Positions 7,742 through 14,668 of a stretch of DNA of 27,170 nucleotides are shown here, in pieces. The stretch is from positions 1-27,170 of the forward strand of contig JAHJEW010000004.1 of the NCBI GenBank assembly GCA_018825335.1, read 5' to 3'. The notes below the pieces were generated by a model, which ran no database searches, was not told the origin of the DNA, and was given only the letters and a program-made list of their open reading frames with translations. Position 1 is the first letter of the stretch. Each line of letters opens with the position of its first letter. Position numbers and translations under genes: made by a program. The stretch is from Patescibacteria group bacterium. GTDB lineage: Bacteria > Patescibacteriota > Gracilibacteria > UBA1369.

Positions 7742-8302
7742 TTAAAACATGAGTTTATTAAGTTCTATTTCCAGGCTTCCTTTTAATTCTTCAAGAATTA
7801 CAGTTTCGAAAGAGTTGTCTATTTCCATTTTATCGGCCTTCAGAATGAATCCTCCTGCAATTTTTGCGGATGAACTTGCCAGGGCAAATCTTTTGCCGGA
7901 TTTCTGGATTGCGCTTCTTGTTGCCTCTTCTTTTCCTTCAGCCGGTATAACCTGCGCGGCGTCTTCAATCGCGGAGGATTTGAGCATTTCTACGAGTATG
8001 TCTTCGTAGTTGTCTGCTCCCGCAAGTCGATCAACCGTTTTTTTCAGCGTTTCGTCTATTACTTCTCGTTTTGCTTTAAGCAGCTGATTTTTTGCTTCCA
8101 TTTCGGCTTCGATTCTTGCGTTTTCTTTAATTTTTTCGCTATCTGTCGTCATGTGTATTGTCATTTCAGCTTCAGCTTTTTTCTGCTTTTCGTCGGCATC
8201 TTTTTCAAGCTGCGCTTTTTTCTCAGCGAACTCTTGTTGGAGTTCCTGTACGCGCGCAAGCGCTTCTTTGTCTATTTTTGCCAAGATATCTGTTAGAGCC
8301 AT
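7742..8302 (-). CDS. atpE: V-type ATP synthase subunit E (peripheral stalk)
   Basis: This 186-aa peripheral-stalk (stator) subunit pairs with subunit H/G to hold the headpiece still. A long charged helix covers about residues 10-95 (LARVQELQQEFAEKKAQLEK and following), then a small alpha/beta domain binds the B subunit, ending in LEELKGSLEIELNKLMF. I chose the ATG at 8302 (MALTDILAKI) over an in-frame TTG at 8329, because 8302 leaves a 4-base gap to the atpK stop and starts at the expected helix; the TTG would overlap atpK by 23 bases. No Shine-Dalgarno motif precedes it (leader CTCTAAACCC). Sequence is poorly conserved in this family, but the operon position confirms it. Confidence 0.92.
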   Translation of the reverse strand: MALTDILAKIDKEALARVQELQQEFAEKKAQLEKDADEKQKKAEAEMTIHMTTDSEKIKENARIEAEMEAKNQLLKAKREVIDETLKKTVDRLAGADNYEDILVEMLKSSAIEDAAQVIPAEGKEEATRSAIQKSGKRFALASSSAKIAGGFILKADKMEIDNSFETVILEELKGSLEIELNKLMF

Positions 8303-8306
8303 GGGT

Positions 8307-8798
8307 TTAGAGCTTAATAAAGAATACAAGAAGGGCTGAGATCAAGAATCCAAGAACGGCGTATGTTTCAACCATAGCCGCAAGTACCATAGCTTTACCC
8401 ATTTGGGATTCGTCTTTTGCAACCATGTTCATACCGCCGGCTGCAACTTTGCCCTGGTGAATACCAGAGAAAAGGCAGGCGATACCGCATGGCCAGCATG
8501 CAAAGAAAAGCTGCCATCCCTGCGCGATGGAAAGGTCTTTCATGTCTCCTGTAAGGATTCCTGTCATAAGCAGGATAAGAAATCCTACAAGGAAGCCGTA
8601 AATACCTTGCGTACCGGGGAGGGCTTCGAGTACAAGTACTTTACCGAATTTTTCAGGTTGTTCGGTGACAACGCCGGCTCCGGCCTGACCTGCCAGTCCG
8701 ACACCGATGGAGGAGCCGATGCCTCCGAGGATTACAGCGACTGCGGCGCCCGCGATGGCAAGTGCCGGGCCGCCCATTTGAGTGAAGAATTCTTGCAT
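8307..8798 (-). CDS. atpK: V-type ATP synthase subunit K (c-ring proteolipid, four-helix duplicated form)
   Basis: This 163-aa membrane proteolipid makes the ion-carrying rotor ring. It is a tandem duplication of a two-helix hairpin, giving four TM segments (about 12-34, 52-80, 93-122, 134-161). The ion-site residues known from Enterococcus hirae NtpK (Leu61, Thr64, Gln65, Gln110, Glu139) have counterparts here: L60-P-G-T63-Q64, Q115 in FSGIHQGK, and E144 in AAMVETYAVLGF. This is the Na+-binding set, so the enzyme is inferred to be Na+-coupled. One extra acidic residue, E58, lies in TM2 where E. hirae, as I recall, has Gln. It is followed at 4 bases by atpE. TAA ends the gene. Confidence 0.97.
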   Translation of the reverse strand: MQEFFTQMGGPALAIAGAAVAVILGGIGSSIGVGLAGQAGAGVVTEQPEKFGKVLVLEALPGTQGIYGFLVGFLILLMTGILTGDMKDLSIAQGWQLFFACWPCGIACLFSGIHQGKVAAGGMNMVAKDESQMGKAMVLAAMVETYAVLGFLISALLVFFIKL

Positions 8799-8826
8799 AT
8801 GAGTATTAGGTTAAGAATAATTAAAA

Positions 8827-10800
8827 TTAATTGTTTTTTATAAATACATATTTGTTCTTTTTGGTCAGAGGTTTGAACTCTTTCCCTCCGCCTTCCATAA
8901 ATTTGCTGAAGAATTCAACGAACTGGAGACGACCTGCGTGGATGAATGATCCCAAAGTGTTTATAACAAGGTTGAAAATATGTCCACCTATGAAGATGAC
9001 AATTGCAAAAATCCATCCTATATACGGCAGATTTCCGGCCAGACCCGTAATTACGTTTACGGCCAGTCCAATAATTGTAGTGGCGAGTCCGAGCGCAAGC
9101 AGACGCGAGTAGGATAGAACGTCGCTCATGTAGCCTACCAGTCCGTAGAGGCTTAGTACTCCTGAAAGAAGTCTGGCGATAATATTTTTTTTATCACGAC
9201 CCTGGGTGAGAATCAGTCCCACGGCGGCTATGAGTACCCACCATTTGGCTAATTCCGCGAGACCCGGCAACAGTCCCGCCGCGGCGAGGATATAAAATCC
9301 TATTCCCGTCAGCATGAAAGCCCAGGTTCCGGTGTCCATGATGGCGTCTTTTTTACTTCCGTGTCTGAAGTTGTGTATGAACTTCATGTATACTCCCACA
9401 ACTATTTGCAGGAATCCGAGTCCGAGTGCGAGTATTAGGACTGCCAATGGATTCGTTACCGCGTTAATTTGCTGTAAGAAAAACATTTTTTCTCCGTTTG
9501 CGGCCGTGTATGTCATGAAGTCCGGCATGTTTTTTGCTTCTAGTCCGAACCATCCGCCGAAGATCGCACCGATAACTGCGGTTGTAATGCCGCAGTACAT
9601 AAGAAGTTTTACCAGCCTTTTCATGCCGTCTCCCATTTTCATGAATTTAAGAGCCAGGGCGGTGCAGGCAAAAAGTACGATCCCGTAGGCCGCGTCTGTA
9701 AGGCAGAGAGCAAAGAATACAACGAAAAATATGGAAAGGTACGGAGTTGGATCCATTTCGTCGTGCTTTGGCAGGCCGTACATAAATGTCAATGTTTCAA
9801 ACGGGCTTGTGAAGTTGCTGTTTTTTATTATTACCGGAGGGGCTTCTCCTTCGTCCGGCTGAATTTCCATAATTGAGAATTCGTTTGTTTCATTATTAAG
9901 GGCCTCTTCAAGCTGCGGTCTTTTTTTTGTTTCTATCCATCCGCTTATAATGAAAACTTTTTGAGTGTTTCCGAATTTTTGTATGGCTTCAATTTTTTCT
10001 TTTTGCCAGCCCATATAGTCGTGTACCGCTTTCAGATCGTCCATGTGAAGGGCGAGCTTTTTCAGTTCCTCGTCAGCTTTTTTTAGGTTCGATTCGTTTT
10101 TTTCAATATTTTCTTCAATCTTATTAATATAATCTTTAATGGGCCCGTGCTCTGCGGGCGCTTCTGTTTCTGCGAATTTGAATTCTGAAAGTGTTTTGCG
10201 GATGTCTTTTTCCACTTCTTTGTCGAACACTATTATAAGGTAGCTGTTTACGGCTTCTTCTTTCACTTTTTCCACGCTTGTAAGAGGGCTGACGTTTTCG
10301 ATTTCCAGAATTGCGTTTTCCGCCACCTGGGTTTTCAGGGCTCCCAAAATGACGCCGGTGGTTTTGGTGCCTTTTAGGTTTTGCAGGCCGGCTTTAAGTT
10401 TTTCCCAAGGTTTATACGTTGCCAGTTCGTTATTTGCGGCGGTAAGTTCGTTTTTTGCCGTGGTAATTTGGCCCTCTATTTCGTAGCACTTTTTTACGAT
10501 GGCGTCGTAGTCGAAGTTCTTTGCTTTTTCCGCTATCTCTTCATCTGAAAGTACAATCGGGCCTTCCAACAGGCCTCTTTTTTTTGCATGTGGAGTGAGG
10601 ATTTTGATTGCGAATTCAATGTTGGCGAAATTCAATTCCGCATGCTGGTTCTCTTTCAGGGCTTCGTTATCTGTGGATGGGAGCTGTTCGCTGAAATCGT
10701 CCACCTGAAAAGATCCGAAGTCTTGAAGCAGTTCAAGAAATTTTTTCTTGTGCGACTTTGCTACCGCGAGCTGTATTTTCTGTACCGGAGCAATTGCCAT
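8827..10800 (-). CDS. atpI: V-type ATP synthase subunit I (membrane stator, a subunit)
   Basis: This 657-aa stator subunit carries the ion half-channels against the c-ring. The N-terminal cytoplasmic half (about 1-340) is alpha/beta with two coiled-coil stretches (about 95-130 and 225-270) that meet the peripheral stalks. The C-terminal half has seven to eight TM helices starting at PYLSIFFVVFFALCLTDAAY. The essential channel arginine is R566 in DVLSYSRLLALGLAT. The FIHAGRLQFVEFFSKFMEGG block near the end is family-typical. The gene starts one base after the atpH stop (TAA-A-ATG), so the two are probably coupled. Length is normal (620-660). Confidence 0.97.
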   Translation of the reverse strand: MAIAPVQKIQLAVAKSHKKKFLELLQDFGSFQVDDFSEQLPSTDNEALKENQHAELNFANIEFAIKILTPHAKKRGLLEGPIVLSDEEIAEKAKNFDYDAIVKKCYEIEGQITTAKNELTAANNELATYKPWEKLKAGLQNLKGTKTTGVILGALKTQVAENAILEIENVSPLTSVEKVKEEAVNSYLIIVFDKEVEKDIRKTLSEFKFAETEAPAEHGPIKDYINKIEENIEKNESNLKKADEELKKLALHMDDLKAVHDYMGWQKEKIEAIQKFGNTQKVFIISGWIETKKRPQLEEALNNETNEFSIMEIQPDEGEAPPVIIKNSNFTSPFETLTFMYGLPKHDEMDPTPYLSIFFVVFFALCLTDAAYGIVLFACTALALKFMKMGDGMKRLVKLLMYCGITTAVIGAIFGGWFGLEAKNMPDFMTYTAANGEKMFFLQQINAVTNPLAVLILALGLGFLQIVVGVYMKFIHNFRHGSKKDAIMDTGTWAFMLTGIGFYILAAAGLLPGLAELAKWWVLIAAVGLILTQGRDKKNIIARLLSGVLSLYGLVGYMSDVLSYSRLLALGLATTIIGLAVNVITGLAGNLPYIGWIFAIVIFIGGHIFNLVINTLGSFIHAGRLQFVEFFSKFMEGGGKEFKPLTKKNKYVFIKNN

Positions 10801-10801
10801 T

Positions 10802-11134
10802 TTACGATTTGATGTGATTCATAAATGCAGAAACCGCGAAAGAAACGGCTTCATCTTCTTTTGCTTTTGCGCCGTTTACTATTGAATTATTTTTACTTTG
10901 GGAATCGGCCAGTTGCTGTTTCTTGCTCTGGTCAGCCTCTTTTTTTATTGTTTCGAGTTTCGCAATCTGTTTTTCATGAAAGTTGTGTGAGGACTCTTTT
11001 ACTCGTTTATCAAGATCGTTCTTTAGTTCAAGTTCCTGTGCGGAGAGATCATGTTTTTCTTTTTCTATTTGATGTTTTGCTTTTTCTTCAGCCGTTTTTA
11101 TTTCTTCTATCTGGTCTGTGTGAGTGCTCGTCAT
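10802..11134 (-). CDS. atpH: V-type ATP synthase subunit H/G (peripheral stalk helix)
   Basis: This 110-aa, almost wholly helical and highly charged protein (runs such as EEIKTAEEKAKHQIEKEKHD) has heptad-like spacing throughout, fitting the peripheral-stalk subunit that forms a right-handed coiled coil with subunit E. Sequence alone is weak evidence, because such helices are low in complexity. Position as first gene of the operon, directly before atpI, corresponds to ntpF/atpH in the Enterococcus and Thermus operons and makes the call secure. A promoter-like site and a palindrome lie in its upstream region (11161-11237). No Shine-Dalgarno motif is present. Confidence 0.88.
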   Translation of the reverse strand: MTSTHTDQIEEIKTAEEKAKHQIEKEKHDLSAQELELKNDLDKRVKESSHNFHEKQIAKLETIKKEADQSKKQQLADSQSKNNSIVNGAKAKEDEAVSFAVSAFMNHIKS

Positions 11135-11160
11135 TTTTTGGAAAAATTAGAAAAATAATC

Positions 11161-11181
11161 CTTAATAAAGAGCTTATTAAG
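11161..11181. promoter_or_regulatory. Palindrome in the ATPase operon leader
   Basis: CTTAATAA (11161-11168) and TTATTAAG (11174-11181) are perfect 8-base inverted arms around AGAGC. It lies between the predicted transcription start (about 11202) and the atpH ATG at 11134, and on the transcript it is followed by a U-rich run (GATTATTTTT). It could be a protein operator or an A/U-only attenuator hairpin. The function is inferred. Confidence 0.4.
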
Positions 11182-11208
11182 AGTGTTTTTAGATTTTTTA
11201 TCGGCAAG

Positions 11209-11237
11209 AGTTTAAGGATGGATTTGTGAATTGTCAA
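11209..11237 (-). promoter_or_regulatory. Putative promoter of the V-type ATPase operon
   Basis: On the minus strand a perfect TTGACA (11232-11237) is followed after 17 bases by TAAACT (11209-11214, four of six consensus matches). It would give a leader of about 68 bases before atpH. No other good candidate lies between atpH and the divergent ABC gene on this strand. Confidence 0.55.
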
Positions 11238-11275
11238 TGGTGAAAATATTTTTATTTGGAGGGTGGTGGAGTGAT

Positions 11276-11311
11276 GAAATCCGAAATCCGAATGTCAAAT
11301 TTCAAATTTGA
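11276..11311 (+). repeat. AAATCCG-family dispersed repeat, single arm
   Basis: GAAATCCGAAATCCGAAT is followed by GTCAAATTTCAAATTTGA. The first 18 bases equal the arms of the 888-1052 element. CGAATGTCAAATTTCAAA (11289-11306) recurs exactly at 13204-13221. It ends in the palindrome TCAAATTTGA (11302-11311). It is upstream of the ABC exporter and has the same orientation as the copy that follows that gene. Confidence 0.8.
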
Positions 11312-11336
11312 GGGGCGACAGTTGCGCTTCACGTAA

Positions 11337-11352
11337 AATGTTATGTAACATT
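11337..11352. promoter_or_regulatory. Palindromic operator candidate overlapping the ABC promoter -35
   Basis: AATGTTA (11337-11343) and TAACATT (11346-11352) are perfect inverted 7-mers spaced by TG. The right arm covers the presumed -35 region of the ABC exporter promoter, a usual place for a dimeric repressor to bind. No regulator gene is visible in the window. Confidence 0.45.
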
Positions 11353-11374
11353 ATTTTTGGATTTGCGTTATAAT
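11345..11374 (+). promoter_or_regulatory. Putative promoter of the ABC exporter
   Basis: A perfect TATAAT (11369-11374) lies 18 bases after GTAACA (11345-11350, four of six). The expected start near 11381 leaves a leader of only about 11 bases before the ATG at 11392, with no Shine-Dalgarno motif. Confidence 0.6.
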
Positions 11375-11391
11375 TTTGGCACGTATTTTTT

Positions 11392-13161
11392 ATGTCTATG
11401 AAATTCAAGGCACGCAGGACAATCAGGATTTATTGGAGCGAGGTAATGCGCTTTAAATGGTGGATGGCATTGATGCTTTTTCTGCTTATTATGGCCACTT
11501 TTGCGTCGATGACGTGGGCAATTGTTATTCGACAGTTTTTTGACGTTTTGTCGCAGGATATTGCCAAGGATGTTGCGGTTGGGGCTTTAATAGGGCTTTT
11601 GTACTGGCTGCTTCTGGTTGAGGCTTTGGAATGGATTGGCTGGCGCGGTACTACTTTGATTGCGGGTTATTTTCAGCCGCGGATTATGACAAATCTTGTT
11701 AATCGTTGTTTTGATTATTTGCATCTGCATTCGCACGCTTTTTTCAGTGATAATTTTTCCGGTGCGCTGGTGAAGAAGGTTACGCGCTTTGCAAGGAGTT
11801 TTGAGGATATGCAGGATAAGTTTATTTTCGACATGATACCGCTGGCTTTGAAGATTCTTATTATCGTTTCTGTTTTGACTTATTTAAACTGGATTTTGGG
11901 TTTGATTATGTTTTCGTGGATGATTATTTTTCTGCTGCTGACCTGGAGGATGTCTTTGATCAAACTTAAGCATGATCTTGCCAGGAGCGCAGCGGATACT
12001 AAAGTTACGGCATCTCTTGCCGATACAATTACCAATAGCGATAACGTTAAACTGTTCGCTGCGCACAAATTTGAAAGCCAGCGTTTTATTAATGATACTT
12101 TGGATTGGGCGCGCAAGATGACAAAGTCTAACTGGATGCATACATATTTTGATGGGTTTCAGGCTTTTTTAATGATTCTTCTTGAGCTTGGGATTTTATA
12201 CAGTGCTATCAGGTTGTGGGGTGACGGGAAGCTGGTTCTGGCTGATTTTTTTCTGATACAGGCTTATGTTTTTGAAACTTTTCATCAGTTATGGAATTTT
12301 GGACGTAACATCCGCGATCTTTACGAAAGGCTGGCGGATGCGGAGGAAATGACGGTTATTCTGAATACACCGCATCAGGTTAAAGACAAAAAGGGTGTGA
12401 AGGCTTTGGCTATTAAAGACGGGCGTGTGGATTTTAAGTCGGTTAGTTTTGGTTACAGCAAAGGGGAGGAGAGCGTGATTCATGATCTTTCCCTTAAGGT
12501 GCGGCCCGGGGAAAAGGTTGCATTAATCGGGCCGTCGGGCGGTGGTAAATCGACAATAGTGAAGCTGCTTCTGCGGATGTACGATATTCGCAAAGGTCAA
12601 ATTTTGATTGATGGCCAGAATATTGCTTATGTTACACAGGAATCTTTGCATAATAGTATTGCGTTGGTGCCGCAGGATCCGATTTTGTTTCACAGGACTT
12701 TGATGGAGAATATTCGCTATGGCCGGCGCGATGCGTTGGACGAAGAGGTGATTGCCGCTTCAAAAATGGCGCGCTGCCATGAGTTTATCGGCGAATTTGC
12801 AAAGGGTTATGATACCTACGTTGGTGAGCGCGGAGTAAAACTGTCAGGCGGGCAGAGGCAGCGCGTCGCAATTGCGCGCGCCATATTAAGTAACGCCAAG
12901 ATCCTGGTGCTGGATGAGGCTACCAGTAGTCTTGATTCCGAGTCGGAGCTTTTAATTCAGGAGGCTTTGGAGAATCTGATGAAACAGAAAACAACCATAA
13001 TTGTGGCGCACCGTCTTTCAACAATCATGAGTGCGGACCGTATTTTTGTGCTTAAAGACGGGCAGATTATTGAAAAGGGGAGTCACGGCGATCTTGTTAA
13101 CAAGAGTGGAAGTTTGTACGGCAAACTCTGGAATCTGCAGGTGGGTGGGTATATGGGGTGA
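11392..13161 (+). CDS. ABC transporter, fused membrane and ATPase domains (exporter type)
   Basis: This 589-aa half-transporter probably works as a dimer exporting a lipid, peptide or drug; the substrate cannot be told. The membrane domain (about 20-320) has six TM helices, the first being WWMALMLFLLIMATFASMTW. The nucleotide-binding domain (about 345-585) is complete: Walker A GPSGGGKST (380-388), signature LSGGQ (484-488), Walker B ILVLDEA (504-510) with catalytic E509, and H-loop H540 in AHRLST. A second ATG lies at 11398, so the start may be two codons later. It stands alone, divergent from the ATPase operon and convergent with smr, and is flanked by two direct copies of the AAATCCG repeat. 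It ends in the only TGA stop in the window, with another in-frame TGA two codons on. Confidence 0.93.
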   Translation: MSMKFKARRTIRIYWSEVMRFKWWMALMLFLLIMATFASMTWAIVIRQFFDVLSQDIAKDVAVGALIGLLYWLLLVEALEWIGWRGTTLIAGYFQPRIMTNLVNRCFDYLHLHSHAFFSDNFSGALVKKVTRFARSFEDMQDKFIFDMIPLALKILIIVSVLTYLNWILGLIMFSWMIIFLLLTWRMSLIKLKHDLARSAADTKVTASLADTITNSDNVKLFAAHKFESQRFINDTLDWARKMTKSNWMHTYFDGFQAFLMILLELGILYSAIRLWGDGKLVLADFFLIQAYVFETFHQLWNFGRNIRDLYERLADAEEMTVILNTPHQVKDKKGVKALAIKDGRVDFKSVSFGYSKGEESVIHDLSLKVRPGEKVALIGPSGGGKSTIVKLLLRMYDIRKGQILIDGQNIAYVTQESLHNSIALVPQDPILFHRTLMENIRYGRRDALDEEVIAASKMARCHEFIGEFAKGYDTYVGERGVKLSGGQRQRVAIARAILSNAKILVLDEATSSLDSESELLIQEALENLMKQKTTIIVAHRLSTIMSADRIFVLKDGQIIEKGSHGDLVNKSGSLYGKLWNLQVGGYMG

Positions 13162-13165
13162 TTTT

Positions 13166-13221
13166 GAAATCCGAAATCCGAATTTCAAATGTCAATTCAA
13201 TGACGAATGTCAAATTTCAAA
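13166..13221 (+). repeat. AAATCCG-family dispersed repeat, longer single arm
   Basis: Bases 13166-13201 equal 890-925 of the left-hand element over 36 positions. The following part, CGAATGTCAAATTTCAAA (13204-13221), equals 11289-11306. This copy therefore joins segments found in both other loci. It fills the 62-bp gap between the convergent ABC and smr stops, so it could also form 3' ends of either mRNA. Confidence 0.85.
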
Positions 13222-13223
13222 GG

Positions 13224-13541
13224 TTAATTGTAGAGTTTTACTTCCAGGGCGCCTTCGCCGCCGCGGTCGCGGCGGGCGGTTGTTACGGATTCCACCTCTT
13301 CATGTTTCCTGAGAAGTTTTTCTATGATTGGTCTTATGACAGCTTCACCATTTTTGGAATGGGCGCCTTTGCCGGTAATGATCAGAACTCTTTGGAGTTT
13401 GTTTCGGATGCTTTCGCGGATGAATTCGTCCACCAAATCTTTTGCTTCCTTTGAAGTGGCAAGATGCAGGTCAAGCTGCGCCTGCGGGGTGCTTAGGTGT
13501 TCGTATTTGTTGCTGTGCGGTGCGCGGTTTTTTTTAGCCAA
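13224..13541 (-). CDS. Smr-domain protein (stand-alone small MutS-related domain)
   Basis: This 105-aa protein consists almost only of an Smr domain. Key motifs are present: LDLH (23-26, the DLH catalytic motif), GKGAHS (57-62) and the closing GGEGALEVKL (94-103). The family includes the C-terminal nuclease of MutS2 and E. coli SmrB, which cut mRNA or act at collided ribosomes. By family this protein is a probable nuclease; its target here is inferred. It starts at TTG (13541) inside the end of hflX, overlapping by 8 bases, and no ATG is available. It is the last gene of the rpsL-rpsG-hflX run. A basic tail of about 15 residues precedes the domain. Confidence 0.85.
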   Translation of the reverse strand: MAKKNRAPHSNKYEHLSTPQAQLDLHLATSKEAKDLVDEFIRESIRNKLQRVLIITGKGAHSKNGEAVIRPIIEKLLRKHEEVESVTTARRDRGGEGALEVKLYN

Positions 13542-14658
13542 TGGTTTGCTGGATTAAATTTTTTAGTTCCGGGATTCCTTCGCCGGTGCTTGCGGAGACG
13601 AAGCAGGGGCTGAATTTATTGTATTTTTTAAGGAGAACGGATTTTGATTTGTTGACGCCCGGTTTGCATACTGTGCTCTTCTCTTCGCTTCGTGCGAGAT
13701 CTATCTTATTAAATACATAAATGGTTGGTTTTGCCAGAGCGTCTATCTGGGCCAGAATGGTTCTGACCGTTTTGATGTTATCGGTCATTTTGGGATTGCT
13801 TATGTCGATGACGTGCAAAAGCAGGTCGGCCCGGATTGTTTCTTCAAGGGTTGAGCGGAAAGAATTGATCAGTGTGGTCGGCAGGTCCTGGATGAAGCCG
13901 ATGGTGTCGGAAACAAGGATCTGCTGACCCGTGTTTTCGAAGTAGATTTTTCCCACGCGGGTGTCCAGGGTGGAGAACAGTTTATCGGCCGCAAGCGCCC
14001 CCTTGTGCGTGAGCGCGTTTAAAAGACTTGTTTTGCCCGCGTTGGTGTAGCCGATTATGCCCACGGTTTTCAGGTGGCGGCGCCTTCGGCCCGCTCTGTG
14101 CAACTCCCGTACCTTTTTACATTTTTCCAGATCTTTCACGATTGCTTCCTCCATTTTTTTTAGATGGCGGCGCATAAATTCGATGTTGGTTTCTCCGACG
14201 CCTCTTGTCCCGATCCCTCCCGCCTGTCTGGAAAGCTCCATTCCCATGCCGAAAATGCGCGGTCCCATGTGGCGGATACCGGCCAATTCTATTTCCAGAC
14301 GTGCCTCTTTTGTGGTTGCGTGCTTCTGGAAGATTTTTAAAATCAGATCAATCCTGTCCCAGACTGTAAGTCCGTGTCCGCGCACCAGTTCGCCGATATT
14401 ATAAGTCTGGCGCGGTTTGAGTTCGTTGTTGACGATAATGATATTTGCTCCGAGCCCTCTGTTTTCCTCTATTATTTCATCTATCTTTCCGCTCCCGATG
14501 TAAGTTTTGTAGTTGGGTACCTGTTTTTTCTGGATTTTTTTTACAAGAACAACCCCGCCGTATGTTCGTATAAGGTTTTCCGCTTCGGACAATCTATACA
14601 AAGCATCCTTCGGACTCATATCCGGAGGAATGCAGTCGATCAGAATGGCTTTTAACAA
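13534..14658 (-). CDS. hflX: GTPase HflX (ribosome-splitting factor)
   Basis: This 374-aa ribosome-associated GTPase splits stalled 70S ribosomes into subunits. The N-terminal HflX domain contains SGKIDEI (56-62) and the glycine-rich linker region RQAGGIGTRGVGE (144-156). The GTPase domain has G1 GYTNAGKT (203-210), the switch threonine in FSTLDTR (228-234), G3 DTIGF (251-255), G4 NKID (317-320) and G5 SAS (355-357). It is shorter than E. coli HflX (426 aa), lacking much of the C-terminal extension. The start is a TTG at 14658, ten bases after the rpsG stop; no nearby ATG fits the conserved KAILID start. Its end overlaps smr. Confidence 0.95.
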   Translation of the reverse strand: MLKAILIDCIPPDMSPKDALYRLSEAENLIRTYGGVVLVKKIQKKQVPNYKTYIGSGKIDEIIEENRGLGANIIIVNNELKPRQTYNIGELVRGHGLTVWDRIDLILKIFQKHATTKEARLEIELAGIRHMGPRIFGMGMELSRQAGGIGTRGVGETNIEFMRRHLKKMEEAIVKDLEKCKKVRELHRAGRRRRHLKTVGIIGYTNAGKTSLLNALTHKGALAADKLFSTLDTRVGKIYFENTGQQILVSDTIGFIQDLPTTLINSFRSTLEETIRADLLLHVIDISNPKMTDNIKTVRTILAQIDALAKPTIYVFNKIDLARSEEKSTVCKPGVNKSKSVLLKKYNKFSPCFVSASTGEGIPELKNLIQQTIG

Positions 14659-14668
14659 CGACTTGGGA

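Noticed and set aside
8303..8329. Longer atpE start at TTG 8329
   Set aside because: It would overlap atpK by 23 bases and add residues not typical of subunit E; ATG 8302 fits better.
13159..13167. Recoded UGA (Gly or Trp) as in some candidate phyla
   Set aside because: The ABC gene ends at the expected family length at this TGA, with a second TGA two codons later. Other genes use TAA or TAG as stops and no frame needs UGA to be read as sense.
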